Positions 15,801 to 22,183 of a stretch of DNA of 26,055 nt are shown here, one piece after another. Within the stretch, counting starts at the first letter, position 1, and each line of letters starts with the position of its first letter. Origin of the DNA: a virus. Under the pieces are notes generated by a model. The model searched no databases. It was given only the letters and a program-made list of their open reading frames with translations, and was not told where the DNA came from. The translations under genes and the position numbers were made by a program. The stretch lies in IMG/VR virus record IMGVR_UViG_3300030451_002325, positions 1-26,055 of that record. One strand, 5' to 3'.

Positions 15801-16344
15801 TAGCAGAAGCTCCTATTGCTGTTTGTACATTTATTTTCCTAGGTTGATTTCTATTATCAGTAAAAAACAACAAATCCTCTATCATATCTACACCAAGTAT
15901 AGGATGAGTTTTAGAAAAATTTAAAAATGAACCTTCAACTAATTTGTCAAATTTTGGTACGTTACCGTTAGATGCTGTAGGTCCTTCTATATAAGCTATA
16001 ACACATACAGCACTTGTTTCTGTTCTACCAGAAGCAGTGTCTACATCACCTACAGCTCTAGCATCTAGTTGAGTTGGCGAACCATCAGAGTGATTAGTAG
16101 CAAATATAAATATTCTATCTCTGTCAGTATCAACATACTTACCTATTATTTCTACACCTGTGCCAAAATTAAAGTTAGAATATAAATTGTTACCTATAAT
16201 ATTTTCAACAACGCCTTCGTCAGGACCTTCACTTTTGTTAACAGATATATTTCTTCCATCTCTGTATTCACCAGGAGGTAAAAGTCTTTCATCTAAGTCT
16301 TTATTCATTTTAGACTTGACGAATACATTTCTTACTTCTGCCAT
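12874..16344 (-). CDS. Tail nozzle/stabilisation protein, first part (P22 gp10-like), with Ig-like C-terminal region
   Basis: 1156 residues. The N-terminus carries MNKDLDERLLPPGEYRDGRN followed by VENIIGN, a hallmark I associate with P22 gp10-like nozzle proteins of short-tailed phages. Further landmarks are LFFTDNRNQPRKINVQ (about 165), SYKVGVVLVDRYGRSSNVIL (about 580), VLYGDNINKVPKEL (about 710) and LNVFETDPVVSKIDIFWESS (about 845). After about residue 880 the chain becomes Ser/Thr/Asn-rich and beta-rich, with Ig- or cadherin-like strand patterns up to the end. No membrane segment or signal peptide. It begins one base after the ring-protein stop and ends two bases before its partner gene. 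Likely role: extension of the tail tube below the ring protein. The C-terminal region may be exposed on the virion surface. Confidence 0.75.
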   Translation of the reverse strand: MAEVRNVFVKSKMNKDLDERLLPPGEYRDGRNISVNKSEGPDEGVVENIIGNNLYSNFNFGTGVEIIGKYVDTDRDRIFIFATNHSDGSPTQLDARAVGDVDTASGRTETSAVCVIAYIEGPTASNGNVPKFDKLVEGSFLNFSKTHPILGVDMIEDLLFFTDNRNQPRKINVQTAIGASATSPEPYYTTEDHISVAKFSPVEPINFIHKVGGAWISGLIDETSEYLPANSTGIFSSAGTPGQVICNANIPQLAASLNNTVRFKNLNFPELGYFLMTSFTSNAPATFTYKYPIDSNNTAAQSYTAALEAAVTYKGGTSGPPVPTRYPFVAGDVLQFERQNPLYNASYSGDKEYLRDKFIRFSYRFKYDDGEYSLMAPFTQHAFVPKQFGYILDSPYQASGPNLMKRDEKDIAESGVNKIMENQVTSIKLRVPMPNLVTGVQSQRQTFKKFFKVETIQILLKESDGLAIKVVDEIDVNDVNGFGSGMTDKFYEYDYKSEKPFKVLPDADATRVHDKVPIRALAQAVSGNRVIYGNFIEKNESPDFLQFDISVTDKPDNSSTVFDQKEYPNHTLKQNRSYKVGVVLVDRYGRSSNVILRKPSSSVAIGESSSIYAPYENLSSTLNWPGNNLNILFNNTIPVNKTSTYPGTFSVNNPLGYYSYKIVVQQKEQEYYNVYVPGACSGKITFNAKTGAGNLPTYQRANTTTNIVLYGDNINKVPKELADVGPTEEIYGSETLLYPRVVTRYIISASNATAYKPTLSSSSSSQIRELNEFTVTSIISFNDLGKWTADRNDANVSTSSYPNDGTDYVDPLYLEASTNPFVAQLATNFLVGFSPIAQEQNTFSKELNVFETDPVVSKIDIFWESSSAGLISDLNNEIANGTAGLPVGISEPNFNMLESLTPSISAWVSDTFDIIDDTGSAIAGATATMEVTNGNNAVVNMFQLEESPAAPSYRVRYNPTDASVYYGSDANFRTFNFKITSTNSSGAVNISNHEMLLSNVAPTFTIPTNGVGTKAYLYPGESGFPSGQQGAIDNPFPIFTFNPSASNPQPGSSLGSFNMFTDIVNGSGSTVGNVNTEETVLVQDGSVASRVIFQLSTVTPITTIKVTSSLNDLQYYGSRNDDTGAPGVGIYLLKVYAVDANPIGIKTFYSAYFQIQ

Positions 16345-16345
16345 A

Positions 16346-17533
16346 TTAATGCTTTATCCATTTAGATTTGCCTCGCATAGTTTGTATCATTTCACCTAGT
16401 TTCATATTGCTTAAACGTATTTTAGCATTTCTAAGTTGAGCTGACCTGTCTCTTTTAAATCTTTGTACTACATATTCTGGTACACCTGATCTACCAGCTA
16501 GTATTGAATAAGCTATATGCATATACATAGCTTCTTCTGCCATTTTAGGTAGTTTTGTGTCAAGATCTGATGCTAAGCCATCTGATATATATTCTAATAT
16601 TATAAGTCTATCTTTTAAATCACTAGAAAAAGATATTAAATTCTTTCTTTTATCTATATTAAACCAGCCATTACTTTGTGAAGTAACTGGATCTAATCCA
16701 TATCTTCTACCATAAGTTTCTTTTCTCCAACTAAAATTATAAACATTAGCATTATAATAATACTCTTGATATGCTCCGTTTATTAAACGATCGTTGGCAT
16801 CTTTCCATCTTGTCCTAGTTATAGATTGATCCGCTTCTGTATTTTCTCCATACTTATCTTGAATAAAAGTGCCATCATTATTTTGCAAAGGCACTGACGT
16901 TGGATCAGTAGTTAAGTTATTAGCTGGATATATAGGATGAAGTACGCCTAATTCATCTACAAAAGACATCCTAACATAATTAACATAATCTTGAGGTATT
17001 ATTACAGACATGCTAGCAGGTAAGTCTAGTTCCATAGCTTTTATACTATTTAAAGTGTCGTAGCTAAATTCTTGTAAACCTCTTTTAGCGTGGAATATAA
17101 CATCAGTTCTTTTTACCATTGGTATTAATTTACCAACTCCAGTATACGCTATCAAAAAATTATTTACTATGTCATTAAGTTTTATGTATTCATAACTTCC
17201 ATAATTATTCCAAAGAGTTGTAGCTTTTAAACCTATTCTAAACAAGGTATTAGCTGTAGCTGGAACAGCTGGATTTACAGTTATAGTTTGAGTATTGTAA
17301 GGTGGAGTAGTAGTATTATTATTTACAACAGATACTATATTTCCTGCATAATCGTTAAATGTATTTCCACCATCTGTACTTACTTTTAAATCAAAATTAG
17401 CTGGTGCTGTAGGTGATTCTACTTGTAATTTAACTTCAAATGTAGAAGTAAATACCGTCTGAGGCGCGGCAGTAACAGCTACTATCTTTTCACCAGCGTA
17501 ATATTCTTCGTTTGTTTGATTAATTAAGCTCAT
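16346..17533 (-). CDS. Tail ring / tubular protein (P22 gp4 / T7 gp11-like adaptor)
   Basis: 395 residues. The core from about residue 111 onwards holds YGSYEYIKLNDIVNNFL, then VKRTDVIFHAKRGLQEFSYD (140-160) and SVIIPQDYVNYVRMSFVDE, and ends with a helical region (KMAEEAMYMHIAYSILAGR) and a basic C-terminus (RGKSKWIKH). This is the pattern of the adaptor proteins that form the first ring under the portal in podoviruses. Residues about 13-108 form a separate threonine-, asparagine- and valine-rich beta region that looks like an added domain. It starts three bases after the stop of the 245-residue gene and is followed after one base by the nozzle gene, so the three tail genes are co-translated from one message. 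Confidence 0.75.
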   Translation of the reverse strand: MSLINQTNEEYYAGEKIVAVTAAPQTVFTSTFEVKLQVESPTAPANFDLKVSTDGGNTFNDYAGNIVSVVNNNTTTPPYNTQTITVNPAVPATANTLFRIGLKATTLWNNYGSYEYIKLNDIVNNFLIAYTGVGKLIPMVKRTDVIFHAKRGLQEFSYDTLNSIKAMELDLPASMSVIIPQDYVNYVRMSFVDELGVLHPIYPANNLTTDPTSVPLQNNDGTFIQDKYGENTEADQSITRTRWKDANDRLINGAYQEYYYNANVYNFSWRKETYGRRYGLDPVTSQSNGWFNIDKRKNLISFSSDLKDRLIILEYISDGLASDLDTKLPKMAEEAMYMHIAYSILAGRSGVPEYVVQRFKRDRSAQLRNAKIRLSNMKLGEMIQTMRGKSKWIKH

Positions 17534-17536
17534 TTA

Positions 17537-18274
17537 TTATTGTTTTTGATTAGCCCTATCAGCTTGTAATTGACCAGCTGCAGCTTGAACTATTTGAGGA
17601 TCTCTTATGACTATACCAGCATATAACAATATGGCTAATACTACTTCTGTAAATTCAGAGTTATGTAATTCAAAGTCAACAGTAGGTGGAGTATTAGAGT
17701 TGTATATAAATTGACCTAAGTTACCTACTGTATAAGCCCAGTTGATGTCTTCTGGAACTTTAATATGTTGAACAGCTACGTTTGCTGTACCAGCAGCTGC
17801 TTTTGTATTTATTATTTCTGGATATACTTGTATTTTATTTTCTTCTAATAAGTATATAGGAAATTGTTCACTAGGAGTGACTAGTGGTGACATTCTTAAA
17901 TTATAAAATTCACCTCTATCTACTCTTTGCATTTCAATTGGTAATCTATTTGAATCTTCATAAGTTACAGATCCTATTATATGAGTACCAGTTGGTAATG
18001 AAAATACTTGCGGTGGTCCAGCAGCATAAGTAGCATTGGCATCACGCTTAAATATATTCATTTTTTCGTTTAAGTTCAACAGTCTATTACCATAGTCTAT
18101 ATCACTCTGAGGCATTCTAGCGTATTGATTTAGGTCTTCAAAATATTTTTCAAATATTTCTCTTTGTACTTGACTACCTATTTTATTAAATTCTTCAGGT
18201 GTCATATAACCTCTTTGTTCTTTATTTAAAATAAGTAATACTGTTTTATATACTTTATTTACGCTTATTGCCAT
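17537..18274 (-). CDS. Conserved tail/connector protein
   Basis: 245 residues starting at ATG 18274 (MAISVNKVYKTVLLILNKEQ). The frame stays open 17 codons further upstream, to 18325, but that stretch is the terminator hairpin and its poly-T, so the internal ATG is chosen. The N-terminal half is helical (GYMTPEEFNKIGSQVQREIF, then FEDLNQYARMP), the middle is beta-rich (FSLPTGTHIIGSVTYE; IQVYPEI) and the C-terminus is helical and Q/A-rich. From memory, similar proteins occur in marine and crAss-like podoviruses next to the ring protein, so a head-tail connector role is likely; its exact position in the virion is not known to me. Its start lies about 11 bases after a terminator, so it depends on read-through or on a promoter not seen. 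Confidence 0.65.
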   Translation of the reverse strand: MAISVNKVYKTVLLILNKEQRGYMTPEEFNKIGSQVQREIFEKYFEDLNQYARMPQSDIDYGNRLLNLNEKMNIFKRDANATYAAGPPQVFSLPTGTHIIGSVTYEDSNRLPIEMQRVDRGEFYNLRMSPLVTPSEQFPIYLLEENKIQVYPEIINTKAAAGTANVAVQHIKVPEDINWAYTVGNLGQFIYNSNTPPTVDFELHNSEFTEVVLAILLYAGIVIRDPQIVQAAAGQLQADRANQKQ

Positions 18275-18284
18275 TTTTAATATT

Positions 18285-18313
18285 TTAAAAAAAGGGTGGC
18301 GTAAACCACCCTT
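18285..18313 (-). terminator. Rho-independent terminator after the 261-residue gene
   Basis: On the minus strand: stem AAGGGTGG, loop TTTACG, stem CCACCCTT, followed by a T run. On the plus strand the arms are 18292-18299 and 18306-18313, perfectly paired over 8 bp. It begins 16 bases after the stop of the 261-residue gene and ends just before the ATG of the 245-residue tail gene, so it probably lowers expression of the tail and ejection genes. Confidence 0.9.
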
Positions 18314-18328
18314 AATTATAATCACTTG

Positions 18329-19114
18329 TTATTTAAGTTTTTTCTCTATAGATCTGTAAACTTCAACACCTTCATCAGTTTTAAACCACGCAGCCATAGC
18401 TGAATATGGGTTTTCATCAAAAGGTACATTCATTAATTTTCTATCAGTGTTAGCCCACATAAATGTTCTTTGATCTTGTGATAAACTTAATATGCCTAAT
18501 TCAGTAGCATTTATAGCAAAGTTTCTTAACATCACATTTTCATCATTGGCTAAATCAATAAATAGCTTAGGATTTTTTCTAGCAAATACTAAACCATCTC
18601 TTTTTAATTCTTTAGTACTTAAAGAAGTAACTGAAGATCCTTTTTCAACTCTTAATATAGCTTCAAGTTGATCTATATCCATTTCTCTAGCAGCAGTCAT
18701 TGCCTCTAATTCTATTTCTAAATCTTCATATTCGTCTACAGCTTCTGCAACTGCATCAAACTCTTTAAAAATAACATTATTATGAGGATGATGTGCTAAA
18801 AACTCTTGTAAATTTCTTTTTTCTTTTGGAACAAATAAATGACCAGTATCAAAAACAATATGTTTTAAAGTTACTTGTCCTTCTTGTTCATCTACAAAAA
18901 TAGACTTTTGATTAGTAGCATATCTTAATTCTCTTTCATAACCTTTCTCTTTGTCAAACCAAACTAATGGATAACGAACAGAGTGTTTACTAGGTATCGT
19001 ATGAGTTAAAGGTGTTTTACTACCTACTAAATAATAATTTCTATCTTTGTATTCCCAAGTGTCTTTTTTAACCTCTTGCTTGGGAGCAGGTTTTTTCTTT
19101 GTCTTTGTTTCCAT
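18329..19114 (-). CDS. Conserved virion-module protein, function unknown
   Basis: 261 residues, soluble. A lysine-rich, disordered N-terminus (about 1-20) is followed by a beta-rich domain (about 20-100: YYLVGSKTPLTHTIPSKHSV, then ELRYATNQKSIFVDEQEGQV), an acidic helical middle (about 110-160: FDAVAEAVDEYEDLEIELEA) and a C-terminal helical part ending FKTDEGVEVYRSIEKKLK. From memory, similar proteins sit in this part of the virion block in marine and crAss-like podoviruses, but I know of no proven role. The beta domain that contacts something and the helical tail would fit a head-completion or assembly factor. It stands alone between two terminators, so its expression is set apart from both the capsid and the tail genes. 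An ATATT-repeat leader directly precedes its ATG. Confidence 0.7.
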   Translation of the reverse strand: METKTKKKPAPKQEVKKDTWEYKDRNYYLVGSKTPLTHTIPSKHSVRYPLVWFDKEKGYERELRYATNQKSIFVDEQEGQVTLKHIVFDTGHLFVPKEKRNLQEFLAHHPHNNVIFKEFDAVAEAVDEYEDLEIELEAMTAAREMDIDQLEAILRVEKGSSVTSLSTKELKRDGLVFARKNPKLFIDLANDENVMLRNFAINATELGILSLSQDQRTFMWANTDRKLMNVPFDENPYSAMAAWFKTDEGVEVYRSIEKKLK

Positions 19115-19132
19115 AATATAATATAATATAAT
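19115..19132 (-). promoter_or_regulatory. ATATT pentamer-repeat leader before the 261-residue gene
   Basis: On the minus strand three ATATT units run straight into the start codon (ATATT x3 then ATG). The same 14-base sequence TATTATATTATATT also abuts the scaffold start. It follows the terminator at 19137-19164 with almost no space, so it may act as an unstructured translation-initiation leader or overlap a TATAAT-like promoter. The role is inferred. Confidence 0.35.
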
Positions 19133-19136
19133 AATT

Positions 19137-19164
19137 AAAAAAGACCCCGCCGAAGCGGGATCTT
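19137..19164 (-). terminator. Rho-independent terminator after the capsid / 83-residue genes
   Basis: On the minus strand: stem AAGATCCCGC, TTCG tetraloop, stem GCGGGGTCTT, then TTTT. Ten positions are paired with one T/G wobble; the C(TTCG)G loop is the extra-stable type. It starts 15 bases after the stop of the 83-residue gene. It is the most GC-rich element in a very AT-rich region and is expected to stop much of the capsid transcript. Confidence 0.93.
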
Positions 19165-19178
19165 GTTATTGTTTGCTA

Positions 19179-19430
19179 TTAAGCTACAGCAGGACTTGAA
19201 GCTGTCGCAGTTGCGGCAGTTATAATTGGTCCTTGTTGATTAGCTTGATAAGCTTCTAAAGCGGCTTTAACACCCGCTACATCAGCAGCTACAGTTCCAG
19301 AAGCAGTAGTTATAGTTAAATGCTTACCGTCAGGGTAATGAAGTCTAACTTTGTCAGTGCTTTCTTGCTCTACATAAGCTACATTGTCAGCTGAAACGGG
19401 TCCTATTCCGTTTATTTTGATATATCCCAT
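19179..19430 (-). CDS. Small head-associated protein downstream of the capsid gene
   Basis: 83 residues. An N-terminal beta-rich part (MGYIKINGIGPVSADNVAYV, then VRLHYPDGKHLTITTASG, about 1-46) is followed by a short helix (VAGVKAALEAYQAN) and an alanine/threonine-rich C-terminus. No family is firmly recognised. Its size, its position 31 bases after the capsid gene on the same transcript, and the terminator right after it fit a stoichiometric capsid-associated or decoration protein. That role is inferred from context only. The leader before the ATG is AT-rich with no Shine-Dalgarno site. Confidence 0.6.
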   Translation of the reverse strand: MGYIKINGIGPVSADNVAYVEQESTDKVRLHYPDGKHLTITTASGTVAADVAGVKAALEAYQANQQGPIITAATATASSPAVA

Positions 19431-19461
19431 AATTTCTATTCTTTAAAATGTTAAACAATAA

Positions 19462-20931
19462 TTAAGCTCCTTTAAATAACACGAAGTTATTAGCAGCTTG
19501 AGTAACTAAACATCTTTCAGATAAGAAATTAACTCTCATTGTATCTAAATCAGTAGTATAAGCACCACCAACAGATCCAGTGATCCATGTTTTATATCTT
19601 CTATCTTCAGTTTCAGAAGCTCTATATCTTACGTGTAAGAAAGGACGTCTGATATTAACACCCATCATTTGGTCATATACTGTAGTAGTTCCAGCAGGAA
19701 TTAATACACCATCGATTTCTTTATCTAAACCTCTTGTTGTAGCGTCATTTAAGTATTTCCAGTCAGTTTTATAGAAGTCATAAGAACCTCTTCTAAATCC
19801 TGAAAATCCAAAGTTAAGTGCCATTTCTTCTTCGTTGTCAAAAAGACCATAAGAAGCAGAAGCAGTAGAAGCATAACCTCCACCTGCCATAGCAGCAATC
19901 ATATCGTCAAAATCAAGAGCAGTAGATCTTGATAAGAATAACATGTTTTCTTCAATTGCACCTTGCTTATCTAATTGCTTAAGGATTTCATCAAAATCTC
20001 CTAATGCACCAGCTCCAGGAGCAGCAGCACCAGCAAATCCAGAATAAATATTACCTCTTGCTTCAATAGCAGCAAATAAACCTTGTGTACCTTTTATAGC
20101 TTGTGCACTACCAGGAGTAAAAGCAGCAGGGAAATTAGCAGCGTTAGCATTAATTTCACTTTCAACCATTGCCATCTCTAAGTAATCATCAAATCTTAAT
20201 CTAGTTTCAGATTCAGCTTTTAAGTACCACATGTACCCTGAAGTACCTGCTTCGGTAGCAACTTCTATCCAACCAATTTGAGCAGTATCAGATCCACTTA
20301 TTTCGAAATTATCTTTCATAATAATTGGACTGTTCTCAAAAGTTGTAGGAACAGGAGTAATAGCACCTTGCATTCCGTCACTTCCTTTTGGAAATTCAGA
20401 ACCATATACAAATAAGCTACACTGACTACCAGTAATAGCAGCAGCTAAAGCAGCTCCTTCATAAGCATGACACTTTAATGTATAACCATCAGTAGTATTA
20501 TTATCCGTATTAGAAACAACTAAAGCTTTAAGTGTTACTAATCCAGTAGCATCAGAAATTAAAATTGTATTACCAACTCTAATACCTGAACTAGCAGGAT
20601 TATTACCTTTAGTAATAGTTACTCTAAAGTTTGGAAAATTATGACCACCAAGAGCTACAGCACAATTGTCATAAGCTACGTGTAATCTATTTTGTTCAGT
20701 CCAAATAACTTGGTCTGATGTCATAGGCATTTCAGCGCCTACCATTCTTAAGAATCCTGATAACGTCCTGTTACCATATCTTTCTACTTCCTGCTCATAA
20801 AGCTCAGGTAAGTATTGTTGAGTCCAAGTCGAAAAGTTAGCATCGTGGAAGTCAATAAAATTGTCTTGAACGATTTGCTTTTTCGGCATTGGAACGATTG
20901 AGGCTGGAAAAGCCCCGCCAGATAAACTCAT
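19462..20931 (-). CDS. Major capsid protein, HK97 fold likely
   Basis: 489 residues. The N-terminal region (FHDANFSTWTQQYLPELYEQ, 28-47) is followed by RYGNRTLSGFLRMVGAEMPM and IWTEQ. The C-terminal block RRPFLHVRYRASETEDRRYK, then GSVGGAYTTDLDTMRVNFLSER and AANNFVLFKGA, matches what I recall for capsid proteins of crAss-like and marine Bacteroidota podoviruses. The middle is alanine- and glycine-rich with beta strands, as expected for the A and P domains. Position directly after the scaffold gene supports this. There is no obvious N-terminal cleaved delta domain, so the separate upstream scaffold probably serves instead. Starts at ATG (MSLSGGAFPAS). Expected to be the most abundant virion protein; a strong terminator follows one small gene later. 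Confidence 0.88.
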   Translation of the reverse strand: MSLSGGAFPASIVPMPKKQIVQDNFIDFHDANFSTWTQQYLPELYEQEVERYGNRTLSGFLRMVGAEMPMTSDQVIWTEQNRLHVAYDNCAVALGGHNFPNFRVTITKGNNPASSGIRVGNTILISDATGLVTLKALVVSNTDNNTTDGYTLKCHAYEGAALAAAITGSQCSLFVYGSEFPKGSDGMQGAITPVPTTFENSPIIMKDNFEISGSDTAQIGWIEVATEAGTSGYMWYLKAESETRLRFDDYLEMAMVESEINANAANFPAAFTPGSAQAIKGTQGLFAAIEARGNIYSGFAGAAAPGAGALGDFDEILKQLDKQGAIEENMLFLSRSTALDFDDMIAAMAGGGYASTASASYGLFDNEEEMALNFGFSGFRRGSYDFYKTDWKYLNDATTRGLDKEIDGVLIPAGTTTVYDQMMGVNIRRPFLHVRYRASETEDRRYKTWITGSVGGAYTTDLDTMRVNFLSERCLVTQAANNFVLFKGA

Positions 20932-20936
20932 CTTTA

Positions 20937-22157
20937 TTATTTATTTAGTTTTATTTTTCGTTGTATTTTTAACTTAGAACTATCAACACCAGAAATTGCT
21001 TTTACTTTAAAACCACCAATTGATATATCACCTTCAGACGCTGGCGTCCTTGATGTTAAATTAATGTTTTTAGATTTTGCATTTATATCTTTAACAGCAT
21101 CGGCTTTGCCTTGCTCATAAAAATGATTTGCAATAGTATCTGCATGTTCTGCTGCATAAATAGCTTTATGATAACCAACGTGATCTTTTACACTTCCATC
21201 TTCGTTTAAGAACTTCTTAACAAAATGAGTGAGGTTCGATTGGCTTTTTGCAACTTCAAGAGGATTAGAAACTCCATATCTAAAACGTTTATCTCCTAAA
21301 TTAAATTCAAAACCTTTGAAATCATTAGAAAACATTTTATCAGTTTGTTGCTGAAACACTTGATGTTGTTTATTAGCTATGTCTTGCTCTTTGTTGTATC
21401 TATTGAAAAAGTCCATTGCTTTCTGTTGCTCTTGAGTTACGCCGGGTCTCAACTTGATTTCGTCGTAATATTTACTCTTTGTTTGCTCCAGAAAATTACG
21501 AGCTTTAGCAATTTCTTCTTTGTAAGCAAGCTTTTTCTTTTTTATAGCTCGCTCTTCATCCACTTCTTCATCCCAGGAAAAATTATCATCTAATATAAAA
21601 TCAACTTCTTCTCTGTTAAGATGTGGCTTAGTTTGTTTATAATATTCTCTTAGTAAAACGTCTTCGTCAACATTTGAATAGTCAGCATTTAATCTTACAT
21701 AGTCTTCAACAGTTCCACCTGTTTCTTCCATGAAGCTAACAAGTTTTTCTATGTTTTCTGGTAATTTTCTACTTGTTTCAACTTGTTCTTTTACTGCTTC
21801 TAGTTCTTGTGTTACTTCTTTTGTTTCTTCTTTTGTTTCTTCTTTTACTTCTTCTTCAGTAATTTCAGATATAGGACTTTTTTCTTCTACACTCTCTTCG
21901 GCAGGTTTTTCTTCTTCGTGTGTTTCTCCCACTTCTTGCAGTCCCACGACTTGTTCTTCTTTCTTCTCATCAGACTGTAACACAACTTTCGTTGTTTCTG
22001 GCTCTTGAACGGCATCTTCTTCTTTTTTAGTTAAGTCTAGTTTTACTACTTCAGGCGTTTTTTCACCTATTTTTCTAGGTCTACCTGGTTTCTTTTTTAC
22101 TTTTAAACCTTCCTTTTTTTCGTCTACAGGTAGGTCTATTTTTTCTTTTTTTGACAT
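20937..22157 (-). CDS. Scaffolding protein with N-terminal AT-hook motif
   Basis: 406 residues between portal and capsid genes, the usual scaffold position. The first 140 residues are almost wholly charged (Lys, Glu, Thr, Val) with short repeats (KEET) and are likely disordered. Then comes a helical, coiled-coil-rich centre (about 140-330), a region with FKGFEFNLGDKRFRYGVSN, and a basic C-terminus (KLKIQRKIKLNK), as known scaffolds use to bind the capsid protein. An AT-hook-type core KKPGRPRK (22-29) is unusual for a scaffold and suggests binding to AT-rich DNA. The start codon is preceded by the ATATT-repeat leader. The sequence itself is not one I can match to a named family, so the role is from order and composition. 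Confidence 0.75.
   Translation of the reverse strand: MSKKEKIDLPVDEKKEGLKVKKKPGRPRKIGEKTPEVVKLDLTKKEEDAVQEPETTKVVLQSDEKKEEQVVGLQEVGETHEEEKPAEESVEEKSPISEITEEEVKEETKEETKEVTQELEAVKEQVETSRKLPENIEKLVSFMEETGGTVEDYVRLNADYSNVDEDVLLREYYKQTKPHLNREEVDFILDDNFSWDEEVDEERAIKKKKLAYKEEIAKARNFLEQTKSKYYDEIKLRPGVTQEQQKAMDFFNRYNKEQDIANKQHQVFQQQTDKMFSNDFKGFEFNLGDKRFRYGVSNPLEVAKSQSNLTHFVKKFLNEDGSVKDHVGYHKAIYAAEHADTIANHFYEQGKADAVKDINAKSKNINLTSRTPASEGDISIGGFKVKAISGVDSSKLKIQRKIKLNK
21814..21849 (-). repeat. Three tandem 12-bp repeats inside the scaffold gene
   Basis: Three units of the form TCTTCTTTTGTT on the plus strand (21814-21825, 21826-21837 and 21838-21849), the outer two with two differences or fewer. They encode the KEET / KEVT repeats of the acidic, disordered N-terminal region. 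Length changes here would stay in frame. Confidence 0.7.
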
Positions 22158-22175
22158 AATATAATATAATAGTTA
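22158..22175 (-). promoter_or_regulatory. ATATT pentamer-repeat leader before the scaffold gene
   Basis: On the minus strand AACTATTATATTATATT leads directly into the scaffold ATG, sharing the 14 bases nearest the start with the leader of the 261-residue gene. No terminator lies between portal and scaffold. It is probably an unstructured AT-rich initiation leader, possibly a promoter -10 region; the function is inferred. Confidence 0.35.
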
Positions 22176-22183
22176 ATAAAAAA

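Noticed and set aside
18275-18325. A 17-codon N-terminal extension of the 245-residue tail gene (starting MIIIKGGLRH).
   Set aside because: These codons are the terminator stem-loop and its T run; the internal ATG at 18274 gives a normal protein start.
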